Shown: piece by piece, positions 1 through 5,359 of the stretch
Numbering within the stretch: the first letter of the stretch is position 1
Layout: every line of letters begins with the position of its first letter
Assembly (NCBI GenBank): GCA_938049125.1
Contig: CALICR010000161.1
Span: forward strand, 1 to 5,359
Direction: 5' to 3'
Source of the DNA: an uncultured Clostridia bacterium
GTDB taxonomy: Bacteria; Bacillota; Clostridia; Oscillospirales; Oscillospiraceae
DNA length: 5,359 bases
The notes under the pieces: model-generated
The model's database searches: none
What the model was told of the DNA's origin: nothing
The model's input: the letters and a program-made list of their open reading frames with translations, nothing else
Position numbers and translations under genes: made by a program

Positions 1-665
1 GGGATGACCTTGCCGACCGCCTTCGCAGCGCCGGTGGAGGAGGGGATGATGTTGCCCGCAGCAGCGCGGCCGCCTCTCCAGTCCTTCTTGGAGGGACCGT
101 CAACGGTCTTCTGGGTGGCAGTGGTGGAGTGGACCGTGGTCATGAGGCCGTCGGTGATGCCCCACTTGTCGTTCAGGACCTTGGCGATGGGGGCCAGGCA
201 GTTGGTGGTGCAGGAGGCGTTGGAGACGAACTTCATGTCGGGCGTGTAAGCGTCCAGGTTGACGCCGCAGACGAACATGGGGGTGCCGTCCTTGGACGGA
301 GCGGACATGACAACCTTCTTCGCGCCGCCGTCGATGTGGCCCTGGGCCTTCTCCTGGGTCAGGAACAGGCCGGTGGACTCGACGACATACTCGACGCCCA
401 GCTCACCCCAAGGAATTTCGGAGGGGTTGAACTTCTGGTAGAACATGACCTTCTTGCCGTTGACGGTGATGGACTCGTCGTCATAGGAGATGGTGCCGTC
501 GAACTGGCCATGCATGGTGTCGTACTTCAGCATGTACGCCATGTAGTCGGGGGTCATGCCGGGGTCGTTGATGCCCAGGAACTCGATATCGTCACAGTTG
601 ATGCCGGCACGGAACACGAAGCGGCCGATGCGGCCAAAGCCATTGATGCCAATTTTGATTGCCAT
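1..665 (-). CDS. gap: Type I glyceraldehyde-3-phosphate dehydrogenase, C-terminus cut off by the window edge
   Basis: Cytosolic glycolytic enzyme that oxidises and phosphorylates glyceraldehyde 3-phosphate to 1,3-bisphosphoglycerate with reduction of NAD. The 221 visible residues begin with the Rossmann motif INGFGRIGR (7-15). The catalytic motif SNASCTTNC puts the nucleophilic cysteine at 152. The general-base histidine is H179 in TTVHSTT, and the phosphate-binding stretch WRGGRAA lies near 197-203. Asp34 at the end of the second strand (GIND) fits NAD rather than NADP use, by family knowledge. The family is about 335 residues long, so roughly 115 are missing beyond position 1. The chosen ATG (665) follows a GGAGG with 8 bases between. 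An in-frame ATG at 680 would add five residues but overlaps that ribosome binding site, and MAIKIGINGFGR is the usual start. It has its own promoter and is separated from alr by a terminator, so it probably heads a glycolytic transcript. Identification is secure. Confidence 0.98.
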   Translation of the reverse strand, partial: MAIKIGINGFGRIGRFVFRAGINCDDIEFLGINDPGMTPDYMAYMLKYDTMHGQFDGTISYDDESITVNGKKVMFYQKFNPSEIPWGELGVEYVVESTGLFLTQEKAQGHIDGGAKKVVMSAPSKDGTPMFVCGVNLDAYTPDMKFVSNASCTTNCLAPIAKVLNDKWGITDGLMTTVHSTTATQKTVDGPSKKDWRGGRAAAGNIIPSSTGAAKAVGKVI

Positions 666-670
666 TGCTG

Positions 671-678
671 TTTCCTCC
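671..678 (-). promoter_or_regulatory. Ribosome binding site of gap
   Basis: On the minus strand GGAGGAAA lies with its GGAGG 8 bases before the ATG at 665. It decides against the in-frame ATG at 680, whose third base adjoins the GGAGG. Confidence 0.85.
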
Positions 679-690
679 ATTCAAATCGCA

Positions 691-712
691 CCGTTCCTCT
701 GAAAAGGAACGG
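691..712 (-). other. Hairpin in the 5' leader of gap
   Basis: The minus strand carries an 8-bp perfect stem, CCGTTCCT paired with AGGAACGG, around a 6-base loop. It lies about 11 bases after the likely transcription start and about 12 bases before the ribosome binding site. No run of T follows it, so it is not a terminator. Hairpins near the 5' end are known to protect abundant bacterial mRNAs from decay. That role here is inference, and no known riboswitch is recognisable in so short a leader. Confidence 0.5.
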
Positions 713-729
713 GGTTTCTGTCTGCTTTC

Positions 730-758
730 ATTATATAGTATAACAATTTTCATGTCTA
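730..758 (-). promoter_or_regulatory. Sigma-A promoter of gap
   Basis: On the minus strand a -35 box TAGACA (758-753, five of six consensus bases) and a perfect -10 box TATAAT (735-730) are separated by exactly 17 bases. Transcription should begin near 722-724, giving a leader of about 58 bases. The bases immediately upstream (759-780) are almost all A/T, including a run of seven T, which resembles an UP element. This is the best promoter in the window, fitting a highly expressed glycolytic gene. Confidence 0.85.
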
Positions 759-939
759 TTATTAGAAATTCAAAAAAATGACAGTGCCCTCCGGTGATTC
801 TTGGTTATTTTACCAAATCGCTCTTTTTTCGTTGACATTTCAGAACTTCCGCAGCGTAATGCAACGTTTTTCTTGTGTTTTATTTGTAAAAATCACATTT
901 TCCAGTGCCGAAAGTCCGACAAAATCAGCAAGATTTTGC
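759..939. other. AT-rich non-coding stretch between gap and alr
   Basis: No open reading frame here has a ribosome binding site or a recognisable product; the short frames present are AT-rich noise. Two small inverted repeats are visible. TTGGT-6 bases-ACCAA lies at 801-816, 42 bases upstream of the gap -35 box. GCAAG-6 bases-CTTGC begins at 928 and runs to 943, into the next putative promoter. Either could be a regulator site, but neither matches an operator I can name. Confidence 0.5.
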
Positions 940-968
940 TTGCAGAATGCGATGCTATGAATTATAAT
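940..968 (+). promoter_or_regulatory. Candidate plus-strand promoter
   Basis: A perfect TATAAT (963-968) is preceded, 17 bases upstream, by TTGCAG (940-945), which keeps the TTG but only half of the -35 consensus. The start would be near 975. Support comes from the plus-strand terminator about 60 bases downstream. The AT-rich context makes a chance TATAAT possible. Confidence 0.4.
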
Positions 969-974
969 AAGTAT

Positions 975-1065
975 GGTTTTTCCTTTTGACGGCCCTGCAT
1001 TTCTCCGGGCCGATGCTCCAAAATCACAGCAAAGCGCCGCAGAGGGTCCCTCTGCGGCGCTTTTT
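975..1065 (+). ncRNA. Candidate small non-coding RNA (about 90 nt)
   Basis: Inferred from a promoter candidate ending at 968 and a strong plus-strand terminator ending at 1065, with no convincing coding sequence between them. The predicted RNA starts with a pyrimidine-rich segment, then a 6-bp stem CGGCCC/GGGCCG (990-995 with 1007-1012) around an 11-base loop, then an unpaired A-rich linker, then the terminator hairpin. That is the usual build of a bacterial sRNA. It does not match 6S, SRP or tmRNA as I know them. An ATG at 973 opens a long frame antisense to alr but has no ribosome binding site. It could instead be an inactive relic, or the terminator could simply be a second one serving alr. 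Confidence 0.3.
1031..1065 (+). terminator. Rho-independent terminator, plus-strand orientation
   Basis: A 33-base perfect inverted repeat, AAAGCGCCGCAGAGGG and its complement around a single T (1031-1063), ends in a run of five T on the plus strand (1061-1065). Read on the minus strand it is followed only by TTTGCTGTG, a poor tail, so the plus strand is the better fit. It abuts the alr terminator, the arrangement expected between convergent transcripts. It may also act as a back-up stop for alr. Confidence 0.75.
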
Positions 1066-1066
1066 G

Positions 1067-1103
1067 AAAAAAGGCCGGTGCAGGTCTCCCCTGCACCGGC
1101 CTT
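1067..1103 (-). terminator. Rho-independent terminator of alr
   Basis: Fourteen bases after the alr stop codon, the minus strand forms a perfect 14-bp GC-rich stem (1103-1090 with 1084-1071, arm CCTGCACCGGCCTT on the plus strand) with a 5-base loop. Six T follow (1072-1067). Stem, loop and tail are all textbook. Confidence 0.92.
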
Positions 1104-1116
1104 CTGTATCCGAAGC

Positions 1117-2292
<1,176 letters not shown>

Positions 2293-2300
2293 GAACGATT

Positions 2301-2306
2301 CCTCCT
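2301..2306 (-). promoter_or_regulatory. Ribosome binding site of alr
   Basis: AGGAGG on the minus strand, 8 bases before a GTG codon (2292-2290). This perfect site justifies the non-ATG start; no in-frame ATG with a comparable site is nearby. Confidence 0.9.
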
Positions 2307-2348
2307 CAAAGTCGGCTGCATGGCGCTCCTCGCAGCCTGTATAGGTCT

Positions 2349-2377
2349 ACTTTATCACTCCTTCCATGAAAATACAA
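2349..2377 (-). promoter_or_regulatory. Weak promoter candidate for alr
   Basis: TTGTAT (2377-2372) and TAAAGT (2354-2349) on the minus strand are 17 bases apart, with three and four of six consensus bases respectively. It lies in the only AT-rich part of the gap, just after the upstream terminator, where a promoter must be if alr is a separate unit. The match is poor and another position in 2340-2410 is possible. Confidence 0.3.
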
Positions 2378-2418
2378 TATCCATTCCAAATTTTTGGGAA
2401 AAACAGGCAACCATAAGG

Positions 2419-2451
2419 AAGCCGCCGTGCAGCATTTCTGCACGGCGGCTT
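2419..2451 (-). terminator. Terminator-like hairpin after the ceramidase-like gene
   Basis: Five bases after the stop codon comes a perfect 14-bp stem (arm AAGCCGCCGTGCAG) with a 5-base loop. The tail is CCTTATGG rather than a U-run, so termination may be incomplete. The hairpin would still protect the 3' end of the message. Confidence 0.7.
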
Positions 2452-2456
2452 GAATC

Positions 2457-3950
2457 TTAGTCGCGGAACATGGTCTGGAGCGTATCCAGGGTCTCACGGA
2501 CCAGCAGGTCGCCGCCCACGTGGCCGGTGATGCCGCTGGAGACGTAGGCGGAGTAGTGGCTGCCCTCCTCGGCCCGCTCCGTGGGCAGGTAGCCGAGGCT
2601 GCCGTTGGCCAGCTGAATGAGGAAGGTCTGGGCCGCCGGACTCTGGGCGCGGATCTGGTTGCCGAAGTCCAGGAACAGCTCGAAGGGGTTCGTGGCGAAG
2701 GCCAGATCGTCGAGGCGCAGGAAGTGGCCCTCGATCTCAAAGACGTGGTGGGTCTGCTGGTAGTCGTACCGGGCCAGGGTTCCGGCATGGACGTGCATGG
2801 AAGCGTTGTCGTAGAAGCTCAGGGTCTTCCCGGCGCAGGAGGCGAAGAAGCGGTTCAGCGCCTCCTCGGCGGCGTCGCGCTCCTGCCGCGTCACCATGCG
2901 GACCGGCAGCTTCACGCCCTCGACGCGGTGCTCGAAGTGCAGCGCATCGCGCTTTTCCCGGACGGCGTCCGGATAGGCCCCGATGATCTCATGGGCAATG
3001 CGGCCGCCGGCCTTGCGCGCGCCGGCCAGATCGAACATGGAGGGGTCCGCCTTGCGCACGGGCGGATTTACGCGGACGATGTTGGGGTCGTGGACGTCGC
3101 TCTCCGGCTCGACCCAGCGGATGAGGTCCACGGGGCACTGGTCGCCGGCAGGCGAGCAGATGGGCAGCAGAAACACGTCCGCGCCCAGTGCCTTGCGGAT
3201 CTGCTCCTTGGCCTTGCCCCAGAAGTCCGAGGACACGAAGGTGCGGTGCTGGACCGCCTGAGCCGGGCAGGCCAGGTTGGCCATGACGCCGGTGAGCTTT
3301 CCGGCCTCGTCGAAGAAATAGAGCAGCTCGAGGCCCGTGTCGCTGCCGCCCTCCAGGGCCACAAAGTTCGAGGTGTTGGTGTCGCCCCACATCTTTGCGG
3401 ACTTGTCGTCGTACTTGGCGCGGCGGCACATACCCACGGCGGCGCGGCCGAATTCGTTGGCAAACTGGGCGGGCTTCCGGTCTCTCCAGGCCGCGGCGGC
3501 GGCCTCGGCGATACGGTTTGTCAGATGCACGAGGGCCTCGGCGTCGGTGATGACGTCGTCACCCGCGGGCAGCGGGTCCTCATAGCGGACGTTGTCCGGG
3601 GTGTACTGCTTCAGCACGGACAGGGTGGAGCCGCTGTCCAGAGTTTTGGAATCATACTGGATCGACGTATGGGTGTGGGTGGCGGAGACGATGAGCTTCC
3701 GTCCGTCGAAGTCCGGAATGGTCTCCTTCAGCTGCGCCCGGACGCCCTCGACCAGGTTCATGCCGATGCTCTCCATGTCGCAGGCACAGAAAATGACGCT
3801 GTCGCTGCCCGAATCCAGGGCCAGGGCCGTGACGCAGACCGGCGTCTCCACATATTCGGAAATTCTCTCACAGAACTGCCCCGCCAGGCGGACCTTTTTC
3901 TCCGGTGTCAGATTGACCTCCGCCCAGCCGGCGCGAAACGCAGTGCACAT
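2457..3950 (-). CDS. Neutral/alkaline ceramidase-like metal hydrolase, cytoplasmic form
   Basis: Likely a zinc amidohydrolase related to the N-terminal domain of neutral/alkaline non-lysosomal ceramidases, 497 residues from the chosen start. Visible hallmarks in order are: GWAEVNLTP (8-16), the family's GxAxxDITP-like opening; ATHTHTS (90-96), matching the metal-binding THTHSG motif; a segment ending in SSDFWGKA (240-247), like the family's iSsDyxG; CSPAGDQ (265-271), where ceramidases have the GDVSPN region with the nucleophilic serine; NPFELF (421-426), whose Glu may be a metal ligand; and GYLPTERAEEGSHY (453-466), whose first Tyr may be another. There is no signal peptide or membrane segment, unlike classical secreted ceramidases, so the substrate is probably not ceramide itself. 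Several motif residues differ from the enzyme consensus, and ligand assignments are from memory of the family. The start at 3950 is set by AAGGAGG; the frame could open at 4010, but that codon lies inside the promoter. It has its own promoter and hairpin, so is a single-gene unit. Family likely, function unknown. Confidence 0.8.
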   Translation of the reverse strand: MCTAFRAGWAEVNLTPEKKVRLAGQFCERISEYVETPVCVTALALDSGSDSVIFCACDMESIGMNLVEGVRAQLKETIPDFDGRKLIVSATHTHTSIQYDSKTLDSGSTLSVLKQYTPDNVRYEDPLPAGDDVITDAEALVHLTNRIAEAAAAAWRDRKPAQFANEFGRAAVGMCRRAKYDDKSAKMWGDTNTSNFVALEGGSDTGLELLYFFDEAGKLTGVMANLACPAQAVQHRTFVSSDFWGKAKEQIRKALGADVFLLPICSPAGDQCPVDLIRWVEPESDVHDPNIVRVNPPVRKADPSMFDLAGARKAGGRIAHEIIGAYPDAVREKRDALHFEHRVEGVKLPVRMVTRQERDAAEEALNRFFASCAGKTLSFYDNASMHVHAGTLARYDYQQTHHVFEIEGHFLRLDDLAFATNPFELFLDFGNQIRAQSPAAQTFLIQLANGSLGYLPTERAEEGSHYSAYVSSGITGHVGGDLLVRETLDTLQTMFRD

Positions 3951-3958
3951 AGGTTGTT

Positions 3959-3965
3959 CCTCCTT
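3959..3965 (-). promoter_or_regulatory. Ribosome binding site of the ceramidase-like gene
   Basis: AAGGAGG on the minus strand, 8 bases before the ATG at 3950. It fixes the start there rather than at the in-frame ATG 60 bases upstream, which has no such site. Confidence 0.9.
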
Positions 3966-3994
3966 TTCAGGTTGACGGCCTCGCCGTTTTCTCC

Positions 3995-4023
3995 AGCATA
4001 CCATCTCCATACCCGGGGCGCAA
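3995..4023 (-). promoter_or_regulatory. Promoter candidate for the ceramidase-like gene
   Basis: On the minus strand TTGCGC (4023-4018) and TATGCT (4000-3995) are 17 bases apart. A TG one base before the -10 box makes it an extended -10 element, which can compensate for the weak -35. Transcription would start near 3988, leaving a leader of about 38 bases. Confidence 0.55.
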
Positions 4024-4032
4024 CGGAATTCT

Positions 4033-4045
4033 CTGCAACTTGCAG
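4033..4045. promoter_or_regulatory. Candidate operator: 13-bp perfect palindrome
   Basis: CTGCAACTTGCAG is a perfect 6-1-6 inverted repeat centred at 4039, nine bases upstream of the putative -35 box. Too short to be a terminator and not followed by a T-run in either direction, it suits a dimeric regulator. The regulator is not identifiable and no second copy was noticed in the window. Confidence 0.4.
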
Positions 4046-4099
4046 CGCAATTAGACCTCTTTTTTCAAAGCTTGTTCCGCCCAATTCCGTCCGCGGCGC

Positions 4100-4134
4100 A
4101 AAAATTTCCGCTGCATTCGGCAAGGGTGCAGCGG
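4100..4134 (-). terminator. Rho-independent terminator of the ABC-GNAT operon
   Basis: Six bases after the acetyltransferase stop codon, the minus strand forms an 8-bp perfect stem (CCGCTGCA with TGCAGCGG, 4134-4127 and 4115-4108) around an 11-base loop. AAA and then five T (4104-4100) follow. The AAAAT before the stem can extend pairing with the T-run. Confidence 0.75.
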
Positions 4135-4140
4135 GCATTT

Positions 4141-4632
4141 TCACAGCGTATGGTAATAGGGGCAGATGTCCTCGTAATGGCCGTCCTTCATCCGGAAGCC
4201 GCTGGGGATGACACCCAGCGGCACAAAGCCCAGCCGTTCATAGAGGTGCCGCGCATGGACGTTGGAGGCCACCACGGCGTTGAACTGCATGACCCGAAAG
4301 CCGAAGCACGCGCCCGACGCCAGGCTGGCACGCACCAGCTGCTCGCCGATGTGCAGCCCCCGGGCAGCCCGGCTGACGGCGTAGCTGGCGTTGCAGATGT
4401 GGCCGCAGCGGCCCACGTTGTTGGGGTGCAGGATGTAGAGGCCGTAGATGCGCCCCGTCTCCCGGTCCGCCGCCACGGCGGACTCGGTCTGGGCCGCGAA
4501 AAATTCCGCGCCGGTCTCCGGGGTCAGCAGATCCTCCTGCGGGAATGCCACGCCGTCCTCCACCACCTCGTTCCAGATGCGGACCATATCGCCCAGGTCC
4601 GCGGGCCTGTAAGCCCGAATCTCGAGGTTCAT
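4141..4632 (-). CDS. GNAT-family N-acetyltransferase, substrate unknown
   Basis: Predicted cytosolic acetyl-CoA-dependent N-acetyltransferase of 163 residues, a normal length for a single GNAT domain. The N-terminal strand LEIRAYRPADLGDMVRIWN (3-21) is typical of the fold. Motif A covers roughly 80-102, with RGLHIGEQL (91-99) as the acetyl-CoA pyrophosphate loop; His94 stands where the RxxGxG consensus has glycine. Motif B is the QFNAVVASNVHARHLYERLGF stretch (116-136), where N124 and the LYERLGF segment are characteristic. The end, FRMKDGHYEDICPYYHTL, resembles a common clostridial subgroup. Of two nearby ATGs the second (4632) is chosen because AAGGA sits 8 bases before it; the first (4641) overlaps that site and would add only MQH. 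It follows the amino acid ABC ATPase by 30 bases with no terminator, so the two are probably cotranscribed. The target may be an amino acid or other small amine, but that is only contextual. Confidence 0.9.
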   Translation of the reverse strand: MNLEIRAYRPADLGDMVRIWNEVVEDGVAFPQEDLLTPETGAEFFAAQTESAVAADRETGRIYGLYILHPNNVGRCGHICNASYAVSRAARGLHIGEQLVRASLASGACFGFRVMQFNAVVASNVHARHLYERLGFVPLGVIPSGFRMKDGHYEDICPYYHTL

Positions 4633-4640
4633 ATGCTGCA

Positions 4641-4645
4641 TCCTT
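4641..4645 (-). promoter_or_regulatory. Ribosome binding site of the acetyltransferase gene
   Basis: AAGGA on the minus strand, 8 bases before the ATG at 4632. It overlaps the other in-frame ATG at 4641 and so excludes it as the main start. Confidence 0.7.
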
Positions 4646-4648
4646 TCT

Positions 4649-4662
4649 CCGCCGCAGGGCGG
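4649..4662 (-). other. Small intercistronic hairpin between the ABC ATPase and acetyltransferase genes
   Basis: CCGCC and GGCGG form a 5-bp all-GC stem closed by a 4-base loop. It starts one base after the TGA of the ATPase gene and ends three bases before the next ribosome binding site. No T-run follows, so it is not a terminator. It might adjust translation of the second gene or mark an mRNA processing point; chance is also possible in such GC-rich DNA. Confidence 0.35.
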
Positions 4663-5359
4663 TCAGTTCGCGTATTTTTCGAGGAAGCGGCGCGTCCGCT
4701 CACACCTCGGGCTGCCGAACACGGTGTCCGGCGTCCCCTCCTCCACCACGACGCCGCCGTCCATGAACACGACCCGGTCCGCCACGGCGCTGGCAAAGGC
4801 CATCTCGTGGGTCACGATGACCATGGTCATGTGCTCCTCGGCCAGACCGCGGATGACCTTCAGAACCTCCTGGGTCAGCTCCGGGTCCAGGGCAGAGGTC
4901 GGCTCGTCGAAGAAGAGAATCTGCGGATTCATGGCCAGGGCGCGGACGATGGAGACGCGCTGCTGCTGACCGCCGGAGAGCTGATAGGGGTAGCTCCCGG
5001 CCTTGTCGGCCAGGCCCATCTTGGCGAGCAGCGCCATGGCCTCGGCCTCGACCTCCTTCCGGTCCCGCTTCTGGACGGATACCGGCGCGTCGGTGACGTT
5101 TTTCAGCACCGTGTAGTGTGGAAAGAGGTTGAAGCTCTGGAACACGAGGCCGAAGCAGCTCCGCAGGGCCTTCAGCTCCGCAGGGGACGCGTAGCGCGCC
5201 CGGGCGTCCGCGCCCCCGGTCTTCGCCGCATAGCGTCCGTCGTAGGCGATGGACCCGCGGTCGATGCTCTCGAGGAAGGTCGCGCAGCGCAGCAGCGTTG
5301 ATTTGCCGGAGCCGGAGGGGCCGATGATGGCCACCACCTCACCCTCCTGGACAGAATCG
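4663..5359 (-). CDS. Polar amino acid ABC transporter ATP-binding protein, N-terminus cut off by the window edge
   Basis: ATPase of a GlnQ/HisP/ArtP-type importer, which sits on the cytoplasmic face and drives uptake through partner membrane and solute-binding proteins not in this window. The 231 visible residues start in the conserved DSVQEGEVVAIIG segment. Walker A is GPSGSGKST (13-21), the Q-loop is FQSFNLFPH (73-81), the ABC signature LSGGQQQR (127-134), Walker B ILFFDEPTSALDP (147-159) and the H-loop THEM (183-186). FNLFPHYTVLKNV and the C-terminal pattern VFGSPRCERTRRFLEKY are typical of the polar amino acid group. Members have about 240-250 residues, so some 20 are missing beyond 5359. 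A GTG at 5337 could be mistaken for the start, but the family sequence continues upstream of it. All catalytic motifs are intact. The exact amino acid cannot be read from the ATPase. It is followed by a GNAT gene 30 bases on, likely in one operon. Confidence 0.95.
   Translation of the reverse strand, partial: DSVQEGEVVAIIGPSGSGKSTLLRCATFLESIDRGSIAYDGRYAAKTGGADARARYASPAELKALRSCFGLVFQSFNLFPHYTVLKNVTDAPVSVQKRDRKEVEAEAMALLAKMGLADKAGSYPYQLSGGQQQRVSIVRALAMNPQILFFDEPTSALDPELTQEVLKVIRGLAEEHMTMVIVTHEMAFASAVADRVVFMDGGVVVEEGTPDTVFGSPRCERTRRFLEKYAN

Noticed and set aside
832..860. Perfect TTGACA at 832-837 as a second plus-strand promoter
   Set aside because: At 17 bases downstream the -10 would be CGTAAT, lacking the first two consensus bases, and no better -10 is at a suitable distance.
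778..989. Short plus-strand frames of about 60 codons in the AT-rich intergenic region
   Set aside because: None has a ribosome binding site, their translations look random, and they overlap one another.
3951..4010. N-terminal extension of the ceramidase-like protein by 20 residues from the ATG at 4010
   Set aside because: That start lacks a ribosome binding site and falls within the predicted promoter; AAGGAGG is placed correctly for the ATG at 3950.
2520..4211. Long plus-strand open frame (563 codons) antisense to the ceramidase-like gene
   Set aside because: Same type of shadow frame: no recognisable domain, no start signal, and composition that mirrors the codon bias of the gene on the minus strand.
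4072..5301. Long plus-strand open frame (409 codons) antisense to the acetyltransferase and ABC ATPase genes
   Set aside because: It crosses two well-supported genes and their junction, has no domain, and is explained by high third-position GC.

Overview
The window reads as a piece of ordinary chromosome from a GC-rich, low-oxygen Bacillota, most plausibly a gut clostridium of the Oscillospiraceae/Ruminococcaceae type. That assignment is inference. It rests on GC-rich coding sequence with G/C-rich third positions, strong AGGAGG-type ribosome binding sites about 8 bases from the start codons, AT-rich sigma-A-like promoters, and Bacillota-like versions of every protein. All five genes lie on the minus strand, so transcription runs from high to low coordinates.

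In transcription order the layout is as follows. (1) 5359-4663: the ATPase of a polar amino acid ABC importer (GlnQ/HisP type), missing its N-terminus at the window edge. Thirty bases later comes 4632-4141, a GNAT N-acetyltransferase in the same operon, closed by a terminator at 4134-4100. (2) 3950-2457: a neutral-ceramidase-like metal hydrolase with no signal peptide. It has its own promoter (4023-3995), a 13-bp palindrome just upstream of that promoter, and a long but U-poor hairpin at its end. (3) 2292-1117: alanine racemase (alr), starting at GTG behind a strong Shine-Dalgarno and ending in a textbook terminator (1103-1067). (4) 665-1: glyceraldehyde-3-phosphate dehydrogenase (gap), missing its C-terminal third at the window edge, with a very good promoter (758-730) and a leader hairpin.

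The 451-base stretch between alr and gap (666-1116) is the least explained part. It holds the gap promoter and leader, a plus-strand promoter candidate with a perfect TATAAT (940-968), and a plus-strand terminator (1031-1065) set back to back with the alr terminator. Together these suggest a short plus-strand RNA of about 90 bases, the only candidate here for something undescribed.

The genes do housekeeping work: glycolysis (gap), D-alanine supply for peptidoglycan (alr) and amino acid import (the ABC ATPase). The hydrolase and the acetyltransferase have unknown substrates. Apart from the ABC-GNAT pair the genes look like separate transcription units. I saw no mobile elements, CRISPR arrays, tRNA or rRNA genes, and no defence system.
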